This document shows, piece by piece, positions 1 to 11,492 of a DNA stretch of 64,000 bases (positions are counted from its first letter, which is position 1; each line of letters opens with the position of its first letter). Origin of the DNA: Diphasiastrum complanatum (lineage: Eukaryota > Streptophyta > Lycopodiopsida > Lycopodiales > Lycopodiaceae). Position numbers and translations under genes: made by a program. Under the pieces are notes generated by a model that had not been told where the DNA came from, searched no databases, and saw nothing but the letters and a program-made list of their open reading frames with translations. The stretch spans positions 65,928,595 to 65,992,594 of the forward strand of contig CM055095.1 of assembly GCA_029204225.1 (NCBI GenBank). The letters run 5' to 3'.

Positions 1-3000
1 TGGATTGAAGCCATGTTGGTGCAGAAGAAACAAAATGTTAATGAGATGGCAAAAGGAAGAACAAGTAAGAAAATACGCGGTTCTAAAGGATATCACATAT
101 CCAATCTCAATGGAATTGAAACTTGCTATGGGGTACCAAATATGAGGGATCTAATGAGGAAGACACCATGACATGATGTCTATTGGAAGCGCCAAGATAG
201 AAAAATGAGCTTGGCGGCAATGTTTGCATGTGTAACTAAACTTTTACAAGAATTAATGGAATTGAATATGATTCATGAAAAAATCCACAGTGAGATTTGA
301 TATATATCCACAAAACATCGAATGCAAATTTTTGTGGATCATATCAATGGATCCTACAGGAAAAACTTGTCCAAGAATGTGGCAAGTAGATACTAGAAAA
401 CTCTAAATCTCGGAGTAGAAGACTACTTGATTCCAAGTATCAAAGCAAATTTGATACTAGATTATGTGTCTTGAGCCTCTAAGAGCTAAAGACACAATCT
501 TAAGAGGCTTTTCTCACTACCTAATAGGATTTTAAGATGAGTTTCAAGAGAGATATGGATCTACATCACACCAAGGGGCAACATTGGAGGTAATCCTAAT
601 TCCACACAACCATTTGATATTCTAAAAAAAGCTATATGATGAAATATGAATATACTGCATTCAAAATATGATACCAACATCAAAAGGCATTCTAGAAGTG
701 AAAAACGAACTCTAACGAATTCAAAAGGAGAGGATACATACATACAAAGTTACTCTACCTAATTGCCATTATAAAGGCATAGTTTGACGTGAGTCTCAAG
801 TAATTTTCATCCTACAAGTGACTTGATTTTTTCCCTCAAGCTCTAACTTGATCAGCCTAAATAGCTTGACAAAGTGTTTGAGAGTTTTAGTTCTCACTTG
901 ATAAACCTCAAAAAGAAATTCACAAGCACAATATTTTTGGTATTAACAATGCCATCAATTTTCTTTGTGGATTGCTCTTTCACCACAAAGAGTGCATCAT
1001 TACTAGGAAAGTCCAATGTTGCACCATTAGAAATACCATATCTAAACTCGAAGATTGCACTAGTGGACCAAGTAGCAATAGACCATACCAAGCATTAGGG
1101 GTGTAGAAAATCATCTAGGAGCCCAAAGTAAAGAAAAGGAGATACCATAGCCCTGGTGCATAAAGGTAATCAACACCAAAAGTTGTCCAACCCAAAGCCA
1201 GTATGATAACCAAGCCAGCCAGCCAAACAATATGATAGAGACCATAGAAGAGCAAAGAAACTAGCATCCAAAAATAGCCCATAAGTGCATGGAAAAAATA
1301 TCTCAAAAAGAAAGATCCCAAAGTAACCACACTTATGCTATAATGTTTTTGTAGGACTGCCATCCCAAGTGAGAAACAGATGCAGTAATCTTTTCCAATA
1401 AGTATGGAAGAAGAAGTTGTTGAGGGAGCAAACTCTTGTTATCACCCCAAGTAGATCTTAGGTCCACACAAAACACCAATAGACTAAGAATCATTTGTAA
1501 AATGGGTGAAAGAGATGGCTGGAAAGTTAGTAAGCAAGTATTGCGAAAAGGATGCAAAAAGCACTAAAGGGATGAACTGAAATTAAATCTTAAAGAAACT
1601 TAAAAAGAAAAGGAATGTGAAGTTCTAATCCTCAGAATCACAATGTGTAAAGTGCACTAGAAACTCTTAACTGTAGGAAGAACAAATATGTGTGATCCCC
1701 AAAAATGGACACAGCATAAGTTAACAAATGAATGTCTATAGGCCCTATTTATAGCCAATACGAAGCCTCAAATGGAAGCTTCTAGACACTTTGCCCAAGG
1801 TTACTCACAAATAAGGTTAATAGGAGGGAAAATAGTGCACCTTTCTAGAGAGTCTTTGCCCTTCTAGTAGGAGCTCCACTCCAGTACCAAAAAATAAAGT
1901 TGGGCCCTTGACTAGTCATAACCCGTAATCCATGTAGTCTATGGACCCAGTAGTCCATAACTTGCTTGCACTTGCGTCTGACCACTCCCCATAGTCTCCA
2001 TCATCTCATCATTTTTCACTCAAACTTAAAAGTTCTTGATTAGGGGCTCTTATCAGATCCTTTGAGGGCCACCGTTGAAGGAGTGGGAGCAGTATTTGCA
2101 TTGCATCTTCCTCATGCTGCCCTTGAGCTTTTGTCGGCAAACATGTCCACATGATCATACTCGGTGCTATTGACATTCACCTTGACTGCTAGTAGGTAGA
2201 GTAATCAAAGGTAGGAAGAGAAAGAGGATACTTTAAGAGATGAAACTCACAAAATAGTGATTAGCAAAGAGTAGTATAAAGAATTAGAGCATGAATATAG
2301 GGATAGAGGGAGAATTCTATTATAGCAATGTAAACAATCACACTTGTTGATTGATTAGATCCATTCAAGGTCGTAAAATTCACTTTATTCACATAGATAC
2401 CATTTATTGTTTATTATTTATAGTAAAGAGGATGAGAGTAGATACATGTGATTCATCGGAGGCTCGTTGGCCAAGCCCCAACCACTAGGGTCATCAAATT
2501 GAATTTCAAAAGGTGTTAGAAACTTCCTAGAATTCAAAAAGGTTGTTGCTTATTTACATCTAAAATGCTTCCTTCCTAGTACCATGGTTATCATGCGGCA
2601 TTGCAGGTATGTTTTACACAGTGGGGTACAGCTATGTATGCTTGCTGTAGCCCATTTACTCTTAAACCTATTTTTGATTCACCTACCATTGGCTAACACC
2701 AATTCTCGATTTACAGGACTCTTTCACTTTGATTTACAATGGACTCTTTCACTTGTATCTCGTTACAGGCCTAAGCTGATCAGAAATGGAAAGTGGCTGT
2801 AGAGTGGATTCTTTAAGTCACTATGCCTTTGTACCACTGAAGTACATGTCTAATTCCAGGATAGCATGAAATTTGTTTCTGGCTCAGGAAACTTTATCTG
2901 GAAAGCTTTGTTGAATCTACTTCTGTTCTTGAAATTTTGGGGCTGAATCATTTCAAGGAGTGTTCTCATCTGTGCATTTTAGGTTAGGAGTGCTCCGTCA

Positions 3001-3053
3001 TCCTCCATTCTAGTTATTTTTGCTTATTGGGGTTTTCTGGTTCAAAACTGCAG
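1..3053. other. Leading flank, no gene recognised
   Basis: No reading frame here resembles a protein family I know. Because the exon at 3054 starts with an acceptor site, at least its 3' end must be intron of the clathrin assembly gene, and all of it may be. The hydrophobic minus-strand frame at 1115-1363 looks like chance. Composition is AT-rich and unremarkable. Confidence 0.5.
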
Positions 3054-3212
3054 GGATATAATGGAGAACGTGTAGTGGCTGGGCGTATACAAAAAGCTCC
3101 TTCATCCCAGTCCCAAGATGCAGATGACGATCGTGATGCTTCCCCAGTGGCTGGCCCATTGGTGAAAGAGAGCCTTTCTCCTGCACCAACTTTTGAGAAT
3201 AATGACCTCCTG
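3054..3212 (+). CDS. Clathrin assembly gene, first visible exon
   Basis: Acceptor is AAACTGCAG and donor CTG/GTAAGC. It codes 53 residues in phase 0, from GYNGERVVAGRIQKAPSS to PAPTFENNDLL. This is the acidic and proline-rich linker after the ANTH domain; the closing NDLL continued by G(L) in the next exon resembles the DLL or DLLGL clathrin-box region of the family. Confidence 0.85.
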
Positions 3213-6200
3213 GTAAGCATTATAAATGTCTTAGGATGTAAGATGAAATATCTTTTACCATTGAATCAGAATTTTTCTTTTTGTCAAGCTGAAAATTTGA
3301 CAGTCCTGTGGTGGAGGTAGCTTAAAAAATGTTAGAAAATACTTATTTATGATTGTGTCCACACAAATAATCATGTGAGCTCAATTTTCCTTTGATCCAC
3401 ATTTTGCATATTGAGGATTAAAGCATGCACACTGACCATATATGTGGCTGTCAGTGGTCACTGCTGTGGATTTCACAACTAACATGTTTGCTTTATGTCT
3501 TTGTTATGAGTTTCAGTTGTTGTTAGGCATTCATGGTCACTTCCTATGGCATGAGAAACTACTATTTTCTAGCAGTTCTCACCTACCATTACACTTACAT
3601 AAATCATGATTTATTAGGTTGGCATGGGATCTCTTCATATGCAACAAAGGTCATGTTATGCCTTTCTCTAACAGTCAAGAATCATAGTTCATCCAATTGG
3701 CTTGCTGTATCAGTCTATGCAACCTTTGTTCACCTTGGCTGTGGATTCTTTTGGTTCTCTTGGTCCATGCAGATAGCTGTGTGGTTTTTTGTGACAAGAC
3801 ATATTTTCCTTGTGGTGTCTACTTCGGTATATAAATTTTGGTAGCTTATATGGTTTATTGGCTCTTGAGCTACTGGTATGTCAATCACATTTTGTAGCTT
3901 CTACATCAGCATACACATTTCGCGGTTCTTCTTCACTATGCATTTTGGGACTCTCTATTTCCTAGCATTATCATTTCTTTATACTGACACTGGGGATAGT
4001 GTCTTGTGAGGAGCAGAGAGAGATATCGACATTACAAACACAATGTTTGGTCTCTGGTTCTTATTACTATCTATTGTAGACTATGCAAAGACACATTGAG
4101 TTAAGGTTTACAATAGATGAGGATAAAGAGAAACTTACGTTTTTTTGGTCTCTAAAAAGCTTTCTACAAAATCTGGGAAGTCTGTGAATATAGTCTTTTC
4201 TCTATGAGGATCCAAAGGTCCCCCCATAATATCGTTTTTAGTTAGTCTCAAATTTGAGGTTGTTTTGAACTTTATGAGCTATAGTTGAACGTTATATATC
4301 TAGATGGGTCTTGTGTGGCTGATATTGAAACTATCACATTGAGGAGACTATGCTATTGACTAACCATTTTTATGGGGAGAAAAGGTCGATAGAAAATTTT
4401 AAGATAATATTGACAAAGCAAACTGGTGATTTATCATCATACATACATAGATGGAAAATTTGGTCCATTTAATCGAAGTATTGGATCTAGCAACTTACCT
4501 CTATGTTGATGCTTAAAAGCATGAAGCTTTTGAGCACATTTTAGATTGAATGATTGGCAAGGACAATAAGTTTCTGTAACACTATTAACCTAAATGATTG
4601 AAGGTGATGAGTTTTTGAGATCGGCTATTGAAAGATGATTAATTAATTTATTAATTAATATCCTAATTTCCCCCCCCAAAACCTCTCATAGCTCGTTTTT
4701 TGACCCCTCTCTCAGTAAAAAAAAAATTAATTAATTAATTAATTAATTATGCCACGGTTCACACGGTTCCCCCTAAAAAAAATTGTGAACCGTACGGTTC
4801 ACACTACGGTTCTGAGAACCGTTTTGAACCGTTTACGGTTCATTAATTCTATGACTTCATGTAGCCGAAAAAGAAAAGATGTAGCTTGCTGTCCAAGCTT
4901 AATGCCGCCAAAAAAAAAAAAAAAAACTTCAGCTTGAAGTAGTCGAAGGAGCTGAAATCTTAGCCCCAATCATGTCCGATGTAGAAGAGATGTGGAATCT
5001 TTTCCAAAACATTAACTTGAGAAGCTTGCTCATAAAGTTCTTCACTAATGCATCCATCATTTGCAACAAATGGCTCAAGAGAAGAAGAATGCTCTACCAT
5101 GATGCAAACTTGTACTTGTAGAAAGACAATGATCAAACTTTGCATGCCTTTGCTCTTCTACCTTCAAAGAGGATGAAGTAGAGAGGAGAAAGCATGATGA
5201 TGAATCTTTTATTCGGTATATCTTTATAAGTGTTTCCTAAGCACTTTCAAAGGTCTTGCAAAATCTCAAATGATATAGGATAGATCTTGTTATTGATAAA
5301 ATCTTGATCATCACGTCGATGCCAAACCTCAGCTTGCAACTCCATGAAAAATAGTTGATGCCATCCAACATATCTTCGCCCGAACAAGTACGAATTGCTC
5401 CCAAATCTCTTGCCATAAGAACCAGCCAAGAAGATAAACTTTTTCAAACCCTAAATGTGCCCTAAATGACACAAAACCCAGCAAGTATCAAATCTGAAAA
5501 ATCAGCACCGGAATCTGTCGAAACCACACATTAGATGGATGTAGGAACCTGCCCTCCTACAAGCCTTGTGTGCTGAAAATTTCAGCCTGAAATTGCATTA
5601 CAAACTCAAAAAACCAGCAAGCAAAGAATTAGGTTAGCCTCCAACAAAGCTTTTTCCAGAACCCTTCTTTCTTGCCAAAAAGTGTGAACAATACACACAC
5701 GGATAGGGCTGTTGCAAACACCCTACAAATGGTAATATGCTGTCCAATTTTCAGCCTTGGAATGTGATCGGATCATCACAAAAAGTTAGCGCCTTCTTCC
5801 ACACCTGGAAACAAGCAAAACGAAGCGGATCTTCACTTTGTAAAATCAGCAAGTGTGCTTATTTTTCAGCCAAATCAGAAGATAAAAATTACTTGTAGAT
5901 GGGCGCCCCCCTGCAAAGGAGCAAATCTGAAAAATAGGGCAGCATCGGACCAACGGAAGTGGGATAAACCTACACGGATGTGGGCGACCTAAAAGCAACC
6001 CCGAAAAAGACAATTAATGGCACCTTCCTGCAACCTGAAAAATCAGCAAACAATCTTATTTTTGGGCGCCCAAAATTCCATCATCTCCTTTGATGTGTGG
6101 CGCCCTCCTGCAAAACGGAAAAGAGTCAAAATTGAACGGATCTTCACTCCAAAAAATCAGCAAAGGTGCTGAATTTTTGTGATCCCTAAGTGAAGACGAT

Positions 6201-9200
6201 TCTTTTGGTAGGGCACCCTAAATCAAGCATAGAAGATCCATGGCTCTGATACCATGTAGGAAATCAAAGTGCCAAGATCCTTCTAACATTCAATCTCCAT
6301 ATACAAGAAGAAGAAGAAGAAGAAGAAGAAGAAGAAGAGGGAGAGGGTTAGGCGCCCTCAAGGAGAGAGAAAGTAGTAGCAATGCTTGAAAGGGAATGAA
6401 TTACAAATGAATAATGAGTACATATAAATAGGCCTTCCAAGGGCCTAGACTCTTCCAAACCCTAAGTTCTAGAACCCACTACTAATTTTAAGGCACCCCC
6501 AAAAGTCAAGATAGGGTCCCTTAACATAATTAGACTTTACTTGGACCCATGAGTTACTACTAGACCAAAATTGGGTCCAACTTAACTAAAACTGACTTAA
6601 CATGGTCTAAATATTAAACCTAACCCATGGTTACACAAGTCTCGACCTTTTGGGTCAAAGTAACCTATGGGAAACTAACATTATCATTTACTATTTCTAA
6701 CAGGCAATAAGGGTGAATACCCAAATATACATATTTAGGAATCATAAGCATTAAGTGGTTTATCAAGCCAATCATGAGAATGATGGCCCCACTTTGAAAA
6801 AAAAAAGCCTCACAATGGTTTTGTAAATATTCATTGAACAACATCTAGTTTTATCTGTGAAATCATTTGTGAAATCAGAGGACCATTCGTGAAATCTGTG
6901 TAACATATGTGTAATTTATGAAATGGGGACCAAAAATGACTTGGGAGGGGTTTTGGGGGGAAATTGGGAAAAAAATAAATAAATATTAATTAATTAATTA
7001 ACTACAGGAACCGTACCACGGTTCATGAACCGTGGTACGGTTCCCAGGACCCACGGGTAAAAGTGGTTAACTCATCTCCCTTATAGTTCAAACTAGAACT
7101 CTCTTCATTATTTGAGGTTGGTATCCTCTTCAGAGATAACCACATTAATGACCTTTGGCTGCTCGAGCCTTCTTACTAAACCCTTGCATTTCCACATGTT
7201 TTATTTGTTTCATGCAGCTAGGCCTTCCCATTGTATTATGGCCTTGCAAGCATTTAGTTTGTCTTTCTCTTTTTTTGATTTTCAAACTTCCAATTTCATG
7301 GGACTGTGTGACCCCGTACAAGCTTATTCTTTCTACAGTTATGTGCTGGGATGATTTGCTTTGAAAAGAAATTGTCTTTGAATTGGTGGTTTACACCACA
7401 GTTGCAACCAAACGTTTGAACATCCAAACGTGAAATGCGTTTCAAACGTTTGGAACCTTTTTACCAACTTTTAGAGTGTATGTCTAAAAAAATGAATATT
7501 GCCAGTTATAGTACAAAAATAGGTTTCTTTGTGATGCAACTAAACAAAATTAAATCATTCTCATTTTTGGTAATAATCGAAGATTGAAATGGATATAAAC
7601 CAATTTCTCTTGTGTGGCAGGCTTTAATCTGTTTCTCTTCTTTGTGTGCATAAGGGAAAAGGTACTCCAATTTCTCTCGCATAGAGAGGCTGTAGAGCCC
7701 TGTGAAAGGATCCTAATTGCGAGACGCTGTCAGGTGTGGATGATCCATGTGATTCCCATCACTTCACTCATGATATCCTCTGTGAAGCCAATCGTGCAAG
7801 TGGTCGTCCAAACAAACCCTCCATGCTATCTTGGCTTGCTCCTCAACTTCCCCTCTAGTGTACCTTTCCAAAACTGTCATCCATCCAGCTGTGACTTCCA
7901 CATCACTCGCTTGCCCCATCCTTAACCACCGTGGATGCAACACATACCCAGCTGCATGGAGAGGTGAGTGCATCATATTCCAACGTTCGATACAAAATTC
8001 CTCAATAGTATGACGTGATGAGGGGTCGATTACATCACATGCTCTAATACCCTCCACCATACAATCCATCAACCCATAAATGAATTTCATGGTGGCTCCC
8101 TCTCTATCATCGACCCCTAGCAACTTCAAGACAGGTTTTAGCAAAGTGATAATCTTTTTTGTGTCACCCCAAAATGTTGGCACAAGCAAAATACTCTTTA
8201 CATCTTTTCCTAGCTCAGATCTGGATGCATTTAACCCATGGCACTCCTCACTAATCACTAACCGTCAAAGGGCTGCCTTGACATGCAACAAGTTTTCCAA
8301 AACAATATACATATGTGCAAACCTTGTTTCGCTGGGTTTTAGTAGTTCATGGCTGCTGAATTTACGAAAGAGTGCAAGTTCTCTTGATCAACTGTAGTTT
8401 ACAGGCATCCGATTTGCAGATGACACTTCAAAAGCAGATTTTTGTTTTTCTTGTAACTGTTTGTTTGTGTACTTACACAGTTTCTTATTCTCTTGATGTG
8501 TCTGGTTTCGCTTGAGTTCAGGTGGGATTTGATATTATAGCATGCACGATATCTAGACTTGAGAATTTTTAGATCTTTGAAATGTTGTGCTTGACATTCA
8601 TACTTTTTAGAATGATCTGTCTCTTGCATTTCACACTAACTTCAATGATCAATCCAATTGCATTATGTTTCTCCTAGTAGTGGAGTTGGTGCTCATTTTG
8701 TATGATGCATTTTGTTCCAGGGGTTGATTGATGCAAGTCCAGACCCTTCTGCGCTTGAGGAGAGCAATGCTCTTGCGCTTGCAATCGTTCCATCAGGTAA
8801 TGTATGTATGCAACTTGTTGAGCTTTTTTGTGCACATTAATTAGTTATTATTTGAAAAAATGACATAAATTAGTTACCATTATCATTATTTGTTGATTGG
8901 ACTACAGATGCTACATCAAACATAACATCAAGCTCGCCTGATGCAAATGGGGGCTGGAATCTCGATTCTGGGGCAACAGGATGGGAACTTGCTTTAGTTT
9001 CCAATCCAAGTAGCAATGAGACTGCTCTGCACAATAGCAAACTGGTATTATTCTTGTTTGGAATTGTGATAGCTTTCTATAGATGATCACCATGGGAGAG
9101 CTTGCATTCCCTTGGATTGTACTTCAAAAATGTCAAGCTTAAGTTTGTTCATGTGCTTGCTGCCAGTTGAGCCATTGTTAGATATTCGCTTCATGCAGAG

Positions 9201-10514
9201 ATTTGGATAAACTTCTTCCCATTCTGAGTCTGCAATGAAGGTAAAATAAGCATTGTCTGAGGTTCTCCATAAGGAATAAATAATCTAATACAACCCAACA
9301 GGTAAAGTTAGATATTCGCTCCATGCAGAGATTTGGATAAAATTCTTCCCATTCTCAGTCTGCAATGAAGGTAAAATAAGCATTGTCTGAGGTTCTCCAT
9401 AAAGGAATAAATAATCTAATACAACCCAACAGGTAAAGGGATCAAGCTTACCATGGGTCGAAACTGGTGTAGAGATCTACTTTTAAGTTATTGAATTCTG
9501 CTGTTCATCTGGTTGTCAGATTTTGATTTGACTAGTATATGGAATTTTTTAAAAGTGTGAATCACCTTAGGATGAAACATTACTACAGATTATCTAGATG
9601 CTCATGCTCAATTTAACCGATATGTCCCCTTAAAACTCTCAGCTGTTTGATTTCTAGAAAAGTGAATGATATTTAATTGCAACTCTTTTCAAAGGAAAGG
9701 GTTCCGAGTCAAATGAGTCTGTGATGAGTCGTACCTTGAGAGAAGTTTATAGATGCCTGGCAAGGCTGAATGTCTAGAAGGGTAGGTCATTGTCCCATTC
9801 GCTGGTAATTCCTGTTTTATTGCTTTTCCTCCATAGATACCCATTCCGTACCTTTTGGAACATAAAACAATATTTCTGAATATATATTTTTCTCCGAATA
9901 AATGCTGTTCCATATGCTACGGACTCTGGAGCTATGTGGTTTGTTACTATGTTGTCTAGAAGAGTTTTGGAACCTGTATTACACTGATCTGCATGCTTTT
10001 ACGTTGTTCATAAATTGTGAAATGCAGTAGAGCTTTGCAAAGCATTCATTTTTACAGCCCTGAGCACTTATTTAGCGTTTACGTTTATGTGATTCAATGC
10101 AAGCATTGACATTGCCAAATTATTTCATTTGGGCAGGCTGGTGGCTTTGATAAGCTCACCCTGGAAAGTCTTTATGATGATGCTTTATCAAGGCGTGCAG
10201 CTTATGGAACTCACCCAGGCAGTTATCCTCAAAATCAGGCAGGTCATAATCCATTCGAAGTTGGTCTTGCAGTTGGTCCAACACAGCATGATCCGTTTTT
10301 TGCCTCCAGCAACGTTGCTCCGCCTCCAAATGTTCAGATGGCTGCAATGGTCCAGCACCAACATGCTATGATGATGCAACAGCAAATGAATGGAACACAA
10401 CCAGCCAGCAATCCATTCGGTGCTCCCTATGGCCCAACATATCCCAATATTTCTAATGCTCCTGGCCAGGCACCTTACCAAAACAATCCATTTGGAAACC
10501 CAGGCTTAATCTAA
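3054..10514 (+). CDS. ANTH/AP180-type clathrin assembly protein, C-terminal half (3' part of gene)
   Basis: Four exons join in frame: 3054-3212, 8721-8796, 8908-9044 and 10137-10514, giving 249 residues and a TAA stop. All introns are GT..AG. The product is the unstructured tail of a plant PICALM/AP180 protein, which binds clathrin and adaptors at the plasma membrane and recruits cargo for endocytosis. Family marks are EESNALALAIVPS in exon 2, TGWELALVSNPSSNE in exon 3, AGGFDKLTLESLYDDA at the start of exon 4, then a Q/M-rich stretch with three NPF motifs and one DPF motif, which bind EH domains and AP-2. The phosphoinositide-binding ANTH domain is not in the window and should lie upstream. 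The wording of the tail reminds me most of the Arabidopsis At5g35200/PICALM group, from memory only. Exons are intact, so the gene is probably functional. Confidence 0.9.
4751..4845. repeat. Cluster of GAACCGT/ACGGTTC palindromes
   Basis: The 7-mer ACGGTTC or its reverse complement occurs repeatedly in 95 bases. It includes a perfect 18-base palindrome at 4785-4802 (GTGAACCGTACGGTTCAC) and a hairpin ACGGTTC-TGA-GAACCGT just after it. The same motif builds the longer palindrome at 7007-7044. Confidence 0.8.
4950..6254 (-). mobile_element. Leader of a truncated minus-strand LTR retroelement
   Basis: Read on the minus strand, this DNA follows the primer site at 6241-6254. It has no coding capacity that I recognise. 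On the plus strand it repeats a loose motif, AAAATCAGCAA, with variants such as TTTTCAGCC, about every 100-200 bases between 5490 and 6180. The 3' half of the element and its second LTR are missing. Confidence 0.5.
6241..6254 (-). other. Primer binding site, initiator-Met tRNA type
   Basis: The minus strand reads TGGTATCAGAGCCA directly next to the LTR end, matching the complement of the plant initiator-Met tRNA 3' end. This is the usual reverse-transcription primer site of copia and many other plant LTR elements. Confidence 0.8.
6255..6702 (-). mobile_element. LTR (448 bp) of a minus-strand retroelement
   Basis: The plus strand begins TGTAGGAAATC at the primer site and ends TTTCTAACA, giving the canonical TG..CA ends. 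On the minus strand a TATA-like TTTATATGT lies at about 6420-6430. A (GAA)n tract sits inside at 6305-6338. No second copy is present in the window, so this is a one-ended, truncated element. Confidence 0.7.
6305..6338. repeat. (GAA)n microsatellite
   Basis: About eleven GAA/AAG units in a row inside the LTR at 6255-6702. Confidence 0.9.
7007..7044. repeat. Perfect 38-bp palindrome
   Basis: Each half is 19 bases, GGAACCGTACCACGGTTCA followed at once by its exact reverse complement, with no spacer. It is built from the same GAACCGT/ACGGTTC unit as the cluster at 4751-4845 and lies beside a TTAATTAA-rich run. Confidence 0.95.
7764..8397 (-). pseudogene. hAT-superfamily transposase relic (DUF659 to C-terminal core region)
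   Basis: The minus strand encodes a decayed hAT transposase piece. From 8397 downward it reads LKPSETRFAHMYIVLENLL, then FW near the DUF659 end, GATMKFIYGLMDCM, and RWNMMHSPLHAAGYVLHP, which matches the hAT pattern of TRFA, FIY and PLHAAxYLLNP blocks. hAT transposases cut and paste DNA transposons. A TGA inside AL-stop-RL would be restored to Arg by one C-to-T reversal. The BED finger, the rest of the dimerisation region and the terminal repeats are missing, so it cannot move. Confidence 0.75.
8721..8796 (+). CDS. Clathrin assembly gene, second visible exon
   Basis: It runs from TTCCAG/GGG to CATCAG/GTAATG and codes GLIDASPDPSALEESNALAL and AIVPS, ending in phase 1. This is one of the most conserved blocks of the plant PICALM tail. 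Confidence 0.9.
8908..9044 (+). CDS. Clathrin assembly gene, third visible exon
   Basis: It starts after ACTACAG, completes an Asp codon across the junction and ends CTG/GTATTA. The 46 residues include SGATGWELALVSNPSSN, the family's conserved tryptophan block. Confidence 0.9.
9177..9437 (+). repeat. 130-bp tandem duplication in intron
   Basis: Two head-to-tail copies, 9177-9306 and 9307-9437, start GTTAGATATTCGC and end AACAGGTAAA. They differ at only a few bases by eye. They lie in the intron before the last exon of the clathrin assembly gene; no coding sense is evident. Confidence 0.9.
10137..10514 (+). CDS. Clathrin assembly gene, last exon
   Basis: It starts after TTTGGGCAG and encodes 125 residues and TAA. 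AGGFDKLTLESLYDDALSRR opens the exon. NPF occurs in HNPFEV, SNPFGA and NNPFGN, and DPF in QHDPFFAS. A Gln/Met-rich run (MMMQQQMNG) sits in the middle, and the protein ends NPGLI. Confidence 0.92.
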   Translation, partial: AGGFDKLTLESLYDDALSRRAAYGTHPGSYPQNQAGHNPFEVGLAVGPTQHDPFFASSNVAPPPNVQMAAMVQHQHAMMMQQQMNGTQPASNPFGAPYGPTYPNISNAPGQAPYQNNPFGNPGLI

Positions 10515-11398
10515 TATTTGCACAAAGAGATTTGTCGATGGGCTAGTGATTATTGATTTTTGAGTATCCTCCAGGTCTAGGAGTTCTGATTATTTTACAT
10601 GTGCTGTGAGTCTCTTTTTGTGCCTATGGTCCACTTTCTGCATTTGAAATAGATCTCAAATAGTCATTCTAAAAATCCGAGCCTCAAATCAGGTTTTAAG
10701 GACATGATTATGATTGAAAGTCTGTCCTATATGCACCACACCTGGGTATTATTACCATTTTTGGGGCTTGTAATATAGATGTTTCTTTAAAGTAAACATC
10801 GCATCAGATGTTTATGCGAAAATTTGAATTTTTCAAAAGAATAATAGAGAAGTTAACCCTGCTTCTGGCTTTTGACTTCAGTCATTTTTTTCTTTTACAC
10901 GTGGCTTTGGTTTTAAGAAAAAACTTAATGCAACTTCTTGAGATACATGGTCCTAAAATCTTTTTCTCAAGATCATCTTTGTAATCCTTCATATTAGTGG
11001 CTATTACCATGTAAGTAGGCCCATTTAGGTTATTTAAAGAAAAATTGGATTTTGAGACTTTGAAAGAACATGCTACTTAATCAAAAGCATTCAACTACAT
11101 GATTAGATAAACATAGTTAACTGAATGCTAGTTTATGATGATAAAATTTCATGTTTCCTTGGCTTAATGTTTGTAAGCTTGTAAAGAGGCGAAGCATGTC
11201 ATGTCATGATCTTGAGGTCTTAATGCATTGAATACTTGATTATCTCAATCTTTTAGTGCTACTACTACACATGGACTTTGGAGCAAACAAAAATATGATA
11301 TGAAGTACGTGACTTTTATCATTGTTAGTGACTTTTCTTTGAATGTATGTACTAGCTTTGATTAGCATGAGAGGCAAACCCATAGAAGACTTAGAAGG

Positions 11399-11400
<2 letters not shown>
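10515..11400 (+). other. 3' untranslated and downstream region
   Basis: AT-rich sequence after the stop. I see no perfect AATAAA signal close to the stop; plant genes often lack one. Nothing else is recognisable before the (GA)n tract. Confidence 0.5.

Positions 11401-11489
<89 letters not shown>
11401..11489. repeat. (GA)n microsatellite, about 89 bp
   Basis: Pure AG dinucleotide run. Reading frames through it give artificial Leu-Ser repeats on the minus strand. Confidence 0.98.

Positions 11490-11492
<3 letters not shown>

Larger units (their letters stand above)
4639..7044. repeat. Inverted-repeat arms bounding the intronic insertion cluster
   Basis: About 4639-4720 reads TTAATTAAT-rich DNA, then a C-rich stretch with CCCCCCCCAAAACC, then ACCCCTCTC. 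About 6905-7000 carries the imperfect reverse complement: GGGGACC, AAAATGAC, GGGAGGGGTTTTGGGGGG, then ATTAATTAATTAA. Next to both arms sit palindromic arrays of GAACCGT/ACGGTTC. The layout fits a foldback or MITE-like DNA element that received a retroelement insertion, but no transposase or clear target duplication is visible, so class is uncertain. Confidence 0.5.
3213..8720 (+). other. 5.5-kb intron packed with transposon debris
   Basis: The intron runs from GTAAGC to TTCCAG. It holds inverted-repeat arms with palindromes near 4.64-4.85 and 6.93-7.04 kb, one LTR and leader of a minus-strand retroelement (about 4.95-6.70 kb) and a hAT transposase relic (7.76-8.40 kb, minus). 3213-4630 shows nothing I recognise. 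Host exons on both sides are intact, so these insertions have been tolerated. Confidence 0.8.

Noticed and set aside
1115-1557. Hydrophobic minus-strand frames that look like membrane protein
   Set aside because: Short, with no family resemblance, neighbouring exons or conserved motif; AT-rich DNA gives such frames by chance.
6241-6254. tRNA-like sequence, also at 27569 and 49851
   Set aside because: Only the 3' acceptor complement is present; these are retroelement primer sites, not tRNA genes. I found no complete tRNA or rRNA gene in the window.
7112-7364. Two overlapping plus-strand frames just before the hAT relic
   Set aside because: Hydrophobic chance frames in intron DNA; neither shows homology or a splice signal consistent with the clathrin gene.
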